Below, in pieces: positions 8,092 to 15,830 of a stretch of 53,873 bases of DNA. A model generated the notes under the pieces. The model was not told the origin of the DNA, made no database searches, and saw only the letters and a list, made by a program, of their open reading frames with translations. The stretch lies in contig CABRXV010000004.1 in assembly GCA_902475005.1 (NCBI GenBank), forward strand, positions 1-53,873, written 5' to 3'. Position 1 is the stretch's first letter; every line of letters starts with the position of its first letter. The position numbers were made by a program, and so were the translations under genes. The DNA comes from CABRXV01 sp900754955. Its GTDB lineage: Bacteria; Actinomycetota; Coriobacteriia; Coriobacteriales; Eggerthellaceae.

Positions 8092-9033
8092 TTAGCGGCA
8101 GAGGTGGCGGAACTGCCAGAAGGCCACGGCGCTGGCGGCGGCCACGTTGAGCGAGTCGACGTCGTGCTTCATGGGGATGCGCACGGTGTAGTCGCACTGC
8201 GCGATTGTCTCGTGCGCCAATCCGTCGCCCTCGGTGCCGAACACAAGGGCCAGTTTGTCGACACGGGCGAGGCGCTCGTCGTCGAGCGACACCGAGTCGT
8301 CGGAAAGCGCCATGGCAGCGGTGGTGAAGCCGAGGCGGCGCAGCAGCGGGATGCCCTCGCGCGCCCAGGCTGCGCTCGGCCGCCCGGGACGTCCCTTCGT
8401 GCGCTTCCGTGCGCTCGCGCTCGCTTCGGCGCCCGCGTTCGCGGCTGCGCTCAAGCTCGCGCTCGCGCCCGCGTCAGCCTCCTCGCCGATGCGCGTCCAC
8501 GGCACCTGGAACACGGTGCCCATCGACACGCGCACGGCGCGTCGGTACAGCGGGTCGTAGCAAGCGGGGCTCACGAGCACAGCGTCAACGCCGATGGCGG
8601 CCGCCGAGCGGAAGATCGCGCCCACGTTGGTGTGGTTCGTGATGTTCTCCAGCACCGCCACGAGGCGCGCGTCGCGCACCACCTCTTCCACACTCGGCAG
8701 CGCAGGGCGCCTAAACGCCCCGAGCGCACCGCGCGTCAGCTCGAACCCGGTGAGCTGCGCGAGCTCGTGGTGCGGCGCGATGAGCACGGGCAGCGCAGGG
8801 AAGCTCTCCTCCATGCGCGCGATGAGCGGCTCCATCGAGGCGAGCCACTTCTCCTCCATGAGCAGGGAATACGGCTCCATGCCTCCCTCGAACGCGCGCT
8901 CGATCACCTTGCCCGACTCGGCGATGAACAGCGCGCGCTCGGGCTCGAGCTTGCTGCGCAGCTGCGCTTCGGTGAGGCGCGCGTAGGCGTCGAGGCGCGC
9001 GTCGTCGAGCGTGTCGACGTGGATGAGCGGCAT
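8092..9033 (-). CDS. TrmH/SpoU-family RNA 2'-O-methyltransferase
   Basis: A 313-residue SPOUT methylase. The three SpoU motifs are present: ENITNHTNVGAIFRSA (129-144), LVFGTEGDGL (about 272-281), and IPMKHDVDSLNVAAASAVAF near the C-terminus. The N-terminal 110 residues resemble the substrate-binding domain of TrmH-like proteins. An Ala/Ser-rich insertion with a basic patch (about 184-225, ending RKRTKGRPGRPSAAWA) interrupts the catalytic domain and is not a family feature. It probably methylates a ribose in rRNA or tRNA using S-adenosylmethionine; the target cannot be named. The ATG at 9033 has GAAAGGGG upstream. Confidence 0.85.
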   Translation of the reverse strand: MPLIHVDTLDDARLDAYARLTEAQLRSKLEPERALFIAESGKVIERAFEGGMEPYSLLMEEKWLASMEPLIARMEESFPALPVLIAPHHELAQLTGFELTRGALGAFRRPALPSVEEVVRDARLVAVLENITNHTNVGAIFRSAAAIGVDAVLVSPACYDPLYRRAVRVSMGTVFQVPWTRIGEEADAGASASLSAAANAGAEASASARKRTKGRPGRPSAAWAREGIPLLRRLGFTTAAMALSDDSVSLDDERLARVDKLALVFGTEGDGLAHETIAQCDYTVRIPMKHDVDSLNVAAASAVAFWQFRHLCR

Positions 9034-9168
9034 GGGTGCCCCTTTCTGCGGTCGGTGCTTCCGATGTTTCCAGCGCAAACAAGAAACGCCGACTGCGACA
9101 GCCGGCGTTTGCAGGTCGAACATGGTGCGCCAGGCGAAGCGAACGCCGCCTGGCGCGGACGCGCGGCT

Positions 9169-9477
9169 CTACGCCAGCGCCTCCTTCAGGCTCTTCATCT
9201 GGTTGGAGCCGAGGCCGCGGATGCGACGGTCCTCGGGAATGCCGAGCTCCTCCATGAGCTTCTCGGTCTTGACTTTGCCGTAGCCCGGAATGGCGTTGAT
9301 GAAGGACTTGACCTTCATCTTGCCGACGACCGGATCGTCGACCATGTCGAGAACCTCGATCGGGCTCGTGATGCCCATGGACATCTTGGTGGTGATCTCG
9401 GAACGCTTGGCGCGGACGATGCGGGCCTTCTCCAGCGCGGCGGCGCGCTGCTCCGGGGTCATAGTAGGTGCAGGCAT
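9169..9477 (-). CDS. mihF: Integration host factor, actinobacterial type (mIHF)
   Basis: A 102-residue nucleoid-associated protein. The sequence ALEKARIVRAKRSEITTKMS is followed by a helix-two-turns-helix stretch (KVKSFINAIPGYGKVKTEKL) and ends in EDRRIRGLGSNQMKSLKEAL. This is the mIHF family, unrelated to proteobacterial IHF and typical of actinobacteria, which bends DNA and affects replication and recombination. Its residues are highly conserved and its length is normal. The ATG at 9477 is preceded by GAGAGAGAG. It is a single gene, divergent from mazG, and a good taxonomic marker for the window. Confidence 0.9.
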   Translation of the reverse strand: MPAPTMTPEQRAAALEKARIVRAKRSEITTKMSMGITSPIEVLDMVDDPVVGKMKVKSFINAIPGYGKVKTEKLMEELGIPEDRRIRGLGSNQMKSLKEALA

Positions 9478-9737
9478 AATACTCTCTCTCTAGTTCGTGT
9501 GCGGCGGACCCCTTGGTTCCGTCGCATCGATTCGCGGCTGCCCAGCCACCCGAAAAAAAAGGGGTTCTACGTGGGCGCCTTCAAAAACAAGCAGGGAAGA
9601 TACTACTCGAATACTGTGGCAAATGCACTGGGTTTCATCAAAAATCGAACGCTGAAGGTATCGTTTAGGGCAGGTGGAGGGCCGTTTCGGCCCCGAAACG
9701 GCCGCGTGATGTGCGAAGTGAAGCCCGCGACGCGTTG

Positions 9738-9743
9738 TATAAT
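9738..9743 (+). promoter_or_regulatory. Predicted -10 box of mazG operon
   Basis: TATAAT preceded by TTG, 75 bp upstream of the mazG start. No good -35 hexamer is visible at 16-18 bp spacing, so it may work as a TG-assisted -10. Confidence 0.5.
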
Positions 9744-9765
9744 GACCGACCGAGCACCGAGTAAA

Positions 9766-9795
9766 AGAACCGCTCGCACCGAAGAGCGCGGTTCT
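9766..9795 (+). promoter_or_regulatory. Leader hairpin upstream of mazG
   Basis: AGAACCGC (9766-9773) pairs with GCGGTTCT (9788-9795) and is followed by CTTTC. It lies between the predicted promoter and mazG, so it could be an attenuator, or the terminator of a very short transcript. Confidence 0.4.
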
Positions 9796-9817
9796 CTTTC
9801 AAGAAGAAAGGCACTAC

Positions 9818-10714
9818 ATGTCCGAAAAGCGCGTGGCCGACGTCACGCCGGTAAGCCACCCTGCCTTCGACGGGCTGGTGGCGACGATCGAGGCGCTGCG
9901 TGCGCCCGACGGCTGTCCGTGGGATCGTGAGCAGACGCACCGCTCCATCGCCCACAACATGATCGAGGAAGCATACGAGGCGGTTGACGCCATCGAGTCC
10001 GACTCCGTCGCGCATCTGCGCGAAGAGCTCGGCGACGTGTTGTTGCAGGTGGTGCTGCAGAGCCAGATCGCCGCCGATGCAGGCGAGTTCGACATCGACG
10101 ACGTGTGCCGCGCGATCGACGAGAAGATGATCCGCCGCCACCCCCACGTGTTCGGCGACGCCACGGCCGAGAACGCCAACGACGTCACGGGCCTGTGGGA
10201 GCAGGTGAAGCTCGCCGAGAAGGAATCGGCCGATGCCGAGGCGGCATCCGCCGGCGTCGAGATACCCGAGGGCCTGCTCGACGGGGTGCCGACGAGCTTT
10301 CCCGCGCTCATGCAGGCGCAGAAGATCTCGCGCAAGGCGGCGGCCGCGGGCTTCGAATGGGACACGGTGGACGACGTGTGGGAGAAGGTGGCCGAGGAGG
10401 TCGCCGAGCTTAAGGCCGCCTATGCGGCGGCGCCCAAGTCCTCCGACGGCAAGATCCTCAAGGAAGCCGACGAGCAGGCGGCAGCCGCGGTCGAGCTCGA
10501 GTTCTGCGATGTGCTGTTCTCGCTCGTGAACGTGGCGCGCCGCATGGGCGTGAGCAGCGAGAACGCCCTGCGTGCAACGTGCACGAAGTTCCGCCGCCGC
10601 TGGGCGTTCATGGAGGGCGCCGCCTGGGGGCAGGGCCGTCGCATCGAGGATCTGACCGCAGACGAGCTCGAAGAGCTCTGGACCATTTCGAAGGTGCTGG
10701 AGGTTTCCGCATGA
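9818..10714 (+). CDS. mazG: MazG nucleoside triphosphate pyrophosphohydrolase
   Basis: A 298-residue full-length, two-domain MazG. The first domain shows LRAPDGCPWDREQTH, the metal-binding EEAYEAVDAI and EELGDVLLQVVLQSQIA. A second, degenerate domain lies in the C-terminal half (EKVAEEVAELKAAY, ELEFCDVLFSLVNVARRMG). In the family it hydrolyses NTPs to NMP and pyrophosphate, clears abnormal nucleotides and modulates ppGpp in E. coli. Its stop overlaps the start of the alarmone synthetase gene (ATGA), and that pairing fits a shared role in nucleotide stress. The ribosome site GAAAGG is eight bases upstream. Confidence 0.92.
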   Translation: MSEKRVADVTPVSHPAFDGLVATIEALRAPDGCPWDREQTHRSIAHNMIEEAYEAVDAIESDSVAHLREELGDVLLQVVLQSQIAADAGEFDIDDVCRAIDEKMIRRHPHVFGDATAENANDVTGLWEQVKLAEKESADAEAASAGVEIPEGLLDGVPTSFPALMQAQKISRKAAAAGFEWDTVDDVWEKVAEEVAELKAAYAAAPKSSDGKILKEADEQAAAAVELEFCDVLFSLVNVARRMGVSSENALRATCTKFRRRWAFMEGAAWGQGRRIEDLTADELEELWTISKVLEVSA

Positions 10715-11622
10715 GCAGCTTGGAATCGCTTGACGAGATCCGCACGAACGCCGCAAGCGCGTATCGCCGCGGTATGGACGACGTGTCGCAGCAGCGTTCG
10801 CGCAAGCTGACGCAGAGCCGCATGCTCACCGAGAACGACATCGACGCCCTCGCCGTGCTCGAGTACGCCGCGCAGGACATTCTGCAGAAGTACCACGCCG
10901 CCATGCGCCAGATGGAGGTGCGTCTCGAGACGCTCGACCAGGACCTCAAGCTGCGTCAGCGCCGCAACCCCATCCACCACATCGAATCGCGCATGAAGTC
11001 GGTCCCGTCGATTTTCGAGAAGCTCGAGCGCTACGGCAAGAGCGCCACGCTCGAGTCGATGGAAGCCAACATCATGGACATCGCGGGCCTGCGCGTCATC
11101 GTGTCGTACGTGCAGGACGCCTACGACGTCCTCAACTACCTCGAGCATCAGGACGACCTCAAGGTGGTCACGGTGAAGGACTACATCGCGCACCCCAAGG
11201 AGAACGGCTACCGCAGCCTGCATCTCATCGTGCGCATCCCCGTGTACTTCCTCGACTCCAAGGAAGACATCCCCGTCGAGATCCAGATCCGCACCATCGC
11301 GATGGACTTCTGGGCAAGCCTCGAGCACGACCTCAAGTACAAGGCGGTGCGCCCCGTGGAGGGCGTGGACTCGTACGCCGAGCTCAAGGACTGCTCGCGC
11401 ATCATCGAGGAGGTCGAGAACCGCATGCAGGTGCTCGCCCAGGCCCTCGAGGGCGAGAGCGCGGCGAAGGCGAAGCCGAAGGCCGTGCGCCGCGCCAAGA
11501 CGATGGACCTCAACGAGAAGCTGCAGGTGCCCGACGAGGCGGAGGCGAAGATCCCCGCGGCGCCCAAACCGCCGCGCACCATCACGCCGATGGGCTACAT
11601 CGGCCCGATGCAGTCGCACTAG
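10711..11622 (+). CDS. RelA/SpoT-domain small alarmone synthetase
   Basis: A 303-residue GTP pyrophosphokinase-type protein. The RelA/SpoT synthetase domain is in the middle: ANIMDIAGLRVIVSYVQDAY, VKDYIAHPKENGYRSLHLIV and EIQIRTIAMDFWASLEHDLKYK. There is no HD hydrolase domain and no TGS/ACT domains, so it is a short synthetase of RelQ/RelP kind. It has an N-terminal helical extension (about 90 residues) and a Lys/Pro-rich tail (about 250-303) longer than usual. It should transfer pyrophosphate from ATP to GDP or GTP, making (p)ppGpp in the cytoplasm. Translation is coupled to mazG by a 4-bp overlap. Confidence 0.88.
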   Translation: MSSLESLDEIRTNAASAYRRGMDDVSQQRSRKLTQSRMLTENDIDALAVLEYAAQDILQKYHAAMRQMEVRLETLDQDLKLRQRRNPIHHIESRMKSVPSIFEKLERYGKSATLESMEANIMDIAGLRVIVSYVQDAYDVLNYLEHQDDLKVVTVKDYIAHPKENGYRSLHLIVRIPVYFLDSKEDIPVEIQIRTIAMDFWASLEHDLKYKAVRPVEGVDSYAELKDCSRIIEEVENRMQVLAQALEGESAAKAKPKAVRRAKTMDLNEKLQVPDEAEAKIPAAPKPPRTITPMGYIGPMQSH

Positions 11623-11730
11623 CTGCGGCGGGACGGCGGGGCTCGTTGCAAAGGCGGGCCGAGGCTTGCTGCAGCTCTCTGTCGCCCCTCGTCGAAAACG
11701 CCCGAAACACCCTTTTAACAGCATGTTTCG

Positions 11731-11759
11731 TTGATTCCGACGGCGTAAGACCATATAGT
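11731..11759 (+). promoter_or_regulatory. Sigma-70-type promoter of amino-acid ABC operon
   Basis: TTGATT (11731-11736) and TATAGT (11754-11759) are separated by exactly 17 bp, 69 bp upstream of the binding-protein gene. It is the clearest promoter in the window. Confidence 0.7.
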
Positions 11760-11827
11760 TGTACAATCTGCTTTTAGCCCAAATGCGAGAGAGAACGCGC
11801 GGGCTTCAAGGAAAGGGGAAAGACAAG

Positions 11828-12658
11828 ATGAAAATGAAGAAATGGGGTGTCGTGCTCGCCTGCGGCGCGCTGGTCGCTGCTCTGGGCCTGTTCGGCTGCT
11901 CGTCCAACGAGAGCTCGTCCGCTTCGTCGAGCGCTTCGTCCGACGCTGCCTCCACCGAGGCGGGCTACACGCTCGTGAACGACGGCACGCTGACGATCGC
12001 CACGTCGCCGGACTTCCCGCCGTTTGAGAACCTCGAGGGCGACGAGTACGTCGGCTTCGACATCGAGCTCGGCAAGGCCATCGCCGAGCAGCTCGGCCTC
12101 GAGTGCGAGTTCACCACCATCCAGTTCGACGGCATCGTGCCGGCCATTCAGGCCGGTGGCCAGGCCGATGTGGGCATCTCCGGCATCACCGTTGATCCCG
12201 AGCGCGCCGAGTCTGTCGACTTCACCGATCCGTACTACATCGCCGACCAGTCCGTGGCTGTCATGAAGGGCGGCGACATCACCTCCGACAACGTTGACGA
12301 CGCGCTCAACGCCGAGGGCATGATCATCGCCGTGCAGTCCGGCACCACCGGTGAGACCTTCGCTCAGGAGAACTTCCCGAACGCCACCATCCAGCCGTAC
12401 GGCAACGCCACCGACGCCTTCGCCGCGATGCAGGCCGGCCAGGCCAACGCCGTGTGCATGGACAAGGCCGTCGTCGAGAAGATGCTGGCCGAGGCTTACA
12501 CCGACGCTGAGATCGTGAAGAACGCCGCCACCGGCGAGGAGTACGCGGTTGCCGTGTCGAAGGACAACCCCGAGCTGCTGGCTGCCATCAACGAGGCCAT
12601 CGCCACGCTGCAGGAGAACGGCACCATCGACGACCTGACGGCGCAGTTCCTGGCTTAG
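11828..12658 (+). CDS. Amino-acid ABC transporter substrate-binding lipoprotein
   Basis: A 276-residue solute-binding protein of bacterial family 3 (SBP_bac_3). Residues 1-24 are a lipoprotein signal ending in the lipobox LFGC, with Cys24 the lipidated residue. A Ser/Ala-rich tether (25-47) follows. The mature domain begins LTIATSPDFPPFENLEGDEY and contains GFDIELGKAIAEQLGLE and GGQADVGISGITVDPERAESVDF, typical of polar or charged amino-acid binders. The exact ligand cannot be told. It is first in a three-part importer (binding protein, permease, ATPase). The ribosome site is GGAAAGACAAG before the ATG at 11828. Confidence 0.9.
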   Translation: MKMKKWGVVLACGALVAALGLFGCSSNESSSASSSASSDAASTEAGYTLVNDGTLTIATSPDFPPFENLEGDEYVGFDIELGKAIAEQLGLECEFTTIQFDGIVPAIQAGGQADVGISGITVDPERAESVDFTDPYYIADQSVAVMKGGDITSDNVDDALNAEGMIIAVQSGTTGETFAQENFPNATIQPYGNATDAFAAMQAGQANAVCMDKAVVEKMLAEAYTDAEIVKNAATGEEYAVAVSKDNPELLAAINEAIATLQENGTIDDLTAQFLA

Positions 12659-12834
12659 TGTGCATCGCCTGCACGAGTGCGGGCACGATGGTACGTCCCG
12701 ACTGACTAAACGGGAAACGGCCGCGTTGCTCGCACGTGCGCAGGCGTGATGAGCTGATGTCGCGGGCGCGCCCTCGCGCTTGGTTCGCGCGTACGTGCGG
12801 GCTGTGGCGCGAGGGTGCTTCCGCTGACGCGCAG

Positions 12835-12869
12835 TCGACCTGAGCGGGCTTTGCGGCCCCTCAGGTCGA
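12835..12869 (+). terminator. Terminator-like hairpin after binding-protein gene
   Basis: TCGACCTGAG (12835-12844) pairs perfectly with CTCAGGTCGA (12860-12869), with an inner GGGC/GCCC; GCGGTTTT follows. It probably ends most transcripts after the abundant binding protein. Confidence 0.6.
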
Positions 12870-12918
12870 AGCGGTTTTAGGGGCGCCGCGCATCGTGCGC
12901 ACTCCGCACTCCGACCAC

Positions 12919-12973
12919 CTGCCGCGAGGCTTCCCCAGCCGGCATTCGTCCGGCTCGCGAAGCCTCGCGGCAG
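12919..12973. promoter_or_regulatory. Perfect 15-bp stem-loop before permease gene
   Basis: CTGCCGCGAGGCTTC (12919-12933) pairs perfectly with GAAGCCTCGCGGCAG (12959-12973), with an inner AGCCGG/CCGGCT. It lies 54 bp before the permease start. It could be an RNA processing or stabilising element, an attenuator or an operator. Confidence 0.55.
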
Positions 12974-13027
12974 TTGATCGCCCAGGGTGCGATCGAAACG
13001 TGACAACTGACCACGAGGAACTACAAC

Positions 13028-14467
13028 ATGCAGAACAGATTGCAAGGACGACTCCCGCGCCTCAAGGCCGTGGTGCTGGCGTTCGCTGCGCTTGCGATGG
13101 CGGCGGCGCTCGTGACGAGCGCGCTGCCCGCTCAGGCGCTCGGCCTCACCACCGAGAAGTGCTCGGCGCGTCCCAATTCCGACGCCGCAGGCGACAACAG
13201 CGTGCTCGGCGCCACCGAGACGCGCATCACGTGGGACGCCGACGTGGCCGAGGGCGAGGGCATTTCCGCGGTGTCGCTCGTGCTGCCCGAGGGCACGACC
13301 TTCTCGCTCGAGGACGCGCGCGCCACGCTGCTGACGGGCGCCGACCGCATGGACCGCAACTACCCCGACGTGGAGTTCTCCATGGACGGCCAGACGTTCA
13401 CGGCGACGTTCGCCGAGCCAGTGTCCACCGAGGGAACGCTGCGCCTCGAGATCTACGAGGTGTTCTTCCCGGCTGCGGGCGGCAACATGCAGCTTGCGGG
13501 CACCTATACGCTAGCCGACGGCTCGCAGCATGAGATCGCCGACATTCCCGCCATCGCCGTGACCGACGTCGATCCGTTCGAGCAGTTCTCCAACTTCCTG
13601 AGCGAGCAGGGCTGGGTGCAGCAGTGGAACTCCAACAAGTTCCTCAAGCTGTTCCTCGATCCCACGATCCTTGTGACGAGTTTGCCTGTGGTGTTCTGGG
13701 GCTTCCTCCAGGCGCTCGCCATCGTGGCGTGCGCGTTCCCGCTTGCCATCCCCGTCGGCTTCGTGCTGTCGCTCATGCGCATGTCGAAGTTCCGCGTGCT
13801 GCGCGGCATCGCCACCACGTACGTGAACGTCGTGCGCGGCACGCCGCTGTTCCTGCAGATCTACATCGCCTTCTTCGGTCTGCCGCTTGCGGGCATCCAG
13901 ATTCCGTCGTTCCCGCTCGGCGTGATCGTGCTGTTCATGAACTCGGGCGCCTACCTCTGCGAGATCTTCCGCGCGGGCATTCAGTCCATTCCGAAGGGTC
14001 AGTTCGAGGCGTCGCGCTCACTCGGCATGAACGGTGCGCAGACGATGCTGTTCGTCATCATCCCGCAGACCATTCGCCGCGTGATCCCCACGATGACGAG
14101 TGAGTTCATCCTGCTGTACAAGGACACCTCGATGCTCGCCGCGGTGGGCGTCATGGAGGTGGTCATGTACGCCAAGACCATCGTGGCGGCGACGGGCTCC
14201 ATCACGCCGTACATCGTGGCAGCGTGCTTCTACCTCGTGATTACGCTGCCGCTCGCCAAACTGGTGGGCAACCTTGAGGCGCGCCTTGCCGGCAACGACA
14301 CGGGTGCGTCGATGGGCAAGAAGAAGCGCAAGAAGCGTGGCAATCGCAGCATGGTTGACGAGCTGGCCGAGCGTCCCGGCACCGAGACGCGCGATGCCTC
14401 CGAGGCGGCGCGCGGCGGCAGCGGGTCGAGCGCGGGCATCACGCCCGAGCAGATGTCGAGCCTGTAG
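13028..14467 (+). CDS. Amino-acid ABC permease with N-terminal exported domain
   Basis: A 479-residue protein, about twice the usual length for a polar amino-acid ABC permease. Residues 1-38 look like a cleavable signal peptide (ALVTSALPAQALG). Residues 39 to about 185 are a soluble, beta-rich, extracytoplasmic region (TRITWDADVAEGEGISAVSL...). The permease core begins near 205 with five or so membrane segments and the EAA loop (SIPKGQFEASRSLGMNGAQ, about 324-342) that docks the ATPase. The tail is Lys/Arg-rich, then Gly/Ser-rich. The extra domain might be a substrate receptor or lid, but I do not recognise its family. It is 13 bp upstream of the ATPase gene. Confidence 0.85.
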   Translation: MQNRLQGRLPRLKAVVLAFAALAMAAALVTSALPAQALGLTTEKCSARPNSDAAGDNSVLGATETRITWDADVAEGEGISAVSLVLPEGTTFSLEDARATLLTGADRMDRNYPDVEFSMDGQTFTATFAEPVSTEGTLRLEIYEVFFPAAGGNMQLAGTYTLADGSQHEIADIPAIAVTDVDPFEQFSNFLSEQGWVQQWNSNKFLKLFLDPTILVTSLPVVFWGFLQALAIVACAFPLAIPVGFVLSLMRMSKFRVLRGIATTYVNVVRGTPLFLQIYIAFFGLPLAGIQIPSFPLGVIVLFMNSGAYLCEIFRAGIQSIPKGQFEASRSLGMNGAQTMLFVIIPQTIRRVIPTMTSEFILLYKDTSMLAAVGVMEVVMYAKTIVAATGSITPYIVAACFYLVITLPLAKLVGNLEARLAGNDTGASMGKKKRKKRGNRSMVDELAERPGTETRDASEAARGGSGSSAGITPEQMSSL

Positions 14468-14480
14468 GAAGGATGCCGAG

Positions 14481-15335
14481 ATGAGCGAATTGGAAATGAA
14501 GCAGACTTCCGCAGAGGCTGGCGTCGCAGCTGCGTCCGCGGGCAACCAGGGCTACCGACATCACGCGTCGGTCGCGGTTGAGGAGGAGCGCAAGGCGGCG
14601 GGCGAGCAGCCCGTGGTGCGCATCCGCAACCTGCAGAAGAGCTTCGACGACCTGGTGGTTCTGCGCGGGGTCGACCTTGACGTGTACCGCGGCGAAGTGG
14701 TGGTTGTGCTCGGGCCGTCAGGTTCGGGCAAGTCTACGATGCTGCGCTGCATCAACCGTCTCGAGGAGCCCACAGGCGGCCAGATCTTCTTCGAGGACAC
14801 CGAGATCACGGCCAAGGACACCGACATCAACAAGGTGCGTGCCAAGGTGGGCATGGTGTTCCAGAGCTTCAACCTGTTCCCGCACCTCACGGCGAAGAAG
14901 AACGTGATGCTCGCGCAGACCAAGGTGCTCAAGCGCTCGAAGGAGGAGGCGGAGAAGATCGCCGTTGAGCAGCTCGAGCGCGTGGGTCTCGGCGAGCGCG
15001 TGGACTACAAGCCGAGCCAGCTGTCGGGCGGTCAGCAGCAGCGCGTGGCCATTGCGCGCGCCCTGGCGATGAACCCGCACGTGATGCTGTTCGACGAGGC
15101 CACGAGCGCGCTCGACCCCGAGCTCGTGCGCGACGTGCTCAACGTCATGAAGGAGCTTGCGGCCGAGGGCATGACCATGATCGTGGTGACTCACGAGATG
15201 GGCTTCGCGCGCGATGTGGCTGACCGCGTGGTATTCATGGACGGCGGCGTGATCGTGGAGCAGGGCACCCCCGATGAGGTGTTCGACAACCCGCAGTCCG
15301 ACCGCACGAAGGACTTCTTGGGGCACATCTCGTAG
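14481..15335 (+). CDS. Amino-acid ABC transporter ATP-binding protein
   Basis: A 284-residue ATPase of the GlnQ/HisP type. Walker A is GPSGSGKST (78-86), the Q-loop is VGMVFQSFNLFPHLT, the signature is LSGGQQQRVAIARALA, Walker B is VMLFDEATSALDPE, and the switch His is in VTHEMGFARD. The N-terminal 44 residues (Ala/Glu-rich, not conserved in GlnQ) precede the normal start of the domain. It powers uptake through the permease encoded just upstream. The ATG at 14481 has GGAAGG upstream. A strong terminator follows. Confidence 0.92.
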   Translation: MSELEMKQTSAEAGVAAASAGNQGYRHHASVAVEEERKAAGEQPVVRIRNLQKSFDDLVVLRGVDLDVYRGEVVVVLGPSGSGKSTMLRCINRLEEPTGGQIFFEDTEITAKDTDINKVRAKVGMVFQSFNLFPHLTAKKNVMLAQTKVLKRSKEEAEKIAVEQLERVGLGERVDYKPSQLSGGQQQRVAIARALAMNPHVMLFDEATSALDPELVRDVLNVMKELAAEGMTMIVVTHEMGFARDVADRVVFMDGGVIVEQGTPDEVFDNPQSDRTKDFLGHIS

Positions 15336-15338
15336 CGA

Positions 15339-15364
15339 AAGGGCTGCTTCGGCAGCCCTTTTTT
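15339..15364 (+). terminator. Rho-independent terminator of ABC operon
   Basis: AAGGGCTGC, loop TTCG, GCAGCCCTT, then TTTT: a textbook hairpin with a stable tetraloop, directly after the ATPase stop. Confidence 0.9.
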
Positions 15365-15491
15365 GTATGGGCGCCCACGCGGCAGATGGGTCTGGCGATG
15401 TTGCGCGGGCCTTAGCGCGGCTGCTGCTCCGAAGTTCTTTGCGCTTCTAAGACTGCGCGTGTGGATGGTTCTTCGTTGCGCTATTTCCTGA

Positions 15492-15659
15492 TTTTTCCAA
15501 AAAATGGGCGCTATGTAACACATTGGCGGGGCATTTGCGTTCGAAAGACGTGCGTGGCATTATGCGCTGCGCGCTGACCAGGTGTTATGCAAGCGTTGTT
15601 TTCCAGCGCGACACGCTGCGCGTCTCAGCGTGTTACACAGCGGCGATTATTTGGAAAAA
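15492..15659. repeat. Bookend inverted-repeat element 2
   Basis: The 30-base arms at 15492-15521 and 15630-15659 are inverted copies (26 of 30 by eye). They share TTTTTCCAAA at the outside and TGTAACAC at the inside. The interior is 108 bp. Its size and position between convergent gene ends match the elements near 7.8, 25.4 and 52.1 kb, though its arm sequence is the most divergent of the group. Confidence 0.65.
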
Positions 15660-15830
15660 ACGGCATTTTGCGGAGCGGACGTGTCGCGTGGAGCCTCCGC
15701 TTCCACACCACGCACCTTTAGTGCATGGCTAGCTCGGTTTCGCCCGTGCCCCTTTGCGTGCATGGCGCAGCTCTATTTCGCTCGCATCCCTTCGCGCGTC
15801 TCGCAGCTCGGCTTTCTCCGCACCGCGGTG

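Larger units (their letters stand above)
9478..9817. other. Divergent promoter region mihF / mazG
   Basis: This 340-bp gap holds a perfect 11-bp stem (GGCCGTTTCGG at 9680-9690 with its complement at 9693-9703), a TATAAT box at 9738-9743 and a leader hairpin at 9766-9795. The rest is AT-richer than its surroundings (poly-A at 9553-9560), as expected for promoters. No tRNA or small ORF was convincing. Confidence 0.6.
12659..13027. other. Gap between binding protein and permease with hairpins
   Basis: This 369-bp gap inside the ABC operon has no gene. It contains two strong hairpins, listed separately, and a looser one (near-complementary GCGCCCTCGCGC and GCGCGAGGGTGC at about 12765-12817). Confidence 0.65.
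15336..15830. other. Convergent intergenic region with bookend element
   Basis: This 495-bp gap carries the terminator of the ABC operon, the inverted repeat at 15492-15659, and a GC-rich degenerate stretch next to the pxpA stop. No ORF is convincing. Confidence 0.6.

Noticed and set aside
9540..9670. A tRNA or tmRNA piece in the mihF-mazG gap
   Set aside because: No cloverleaf, anticodon arm or T-loop could be drawn; only promoter-like AT-rich sequence.
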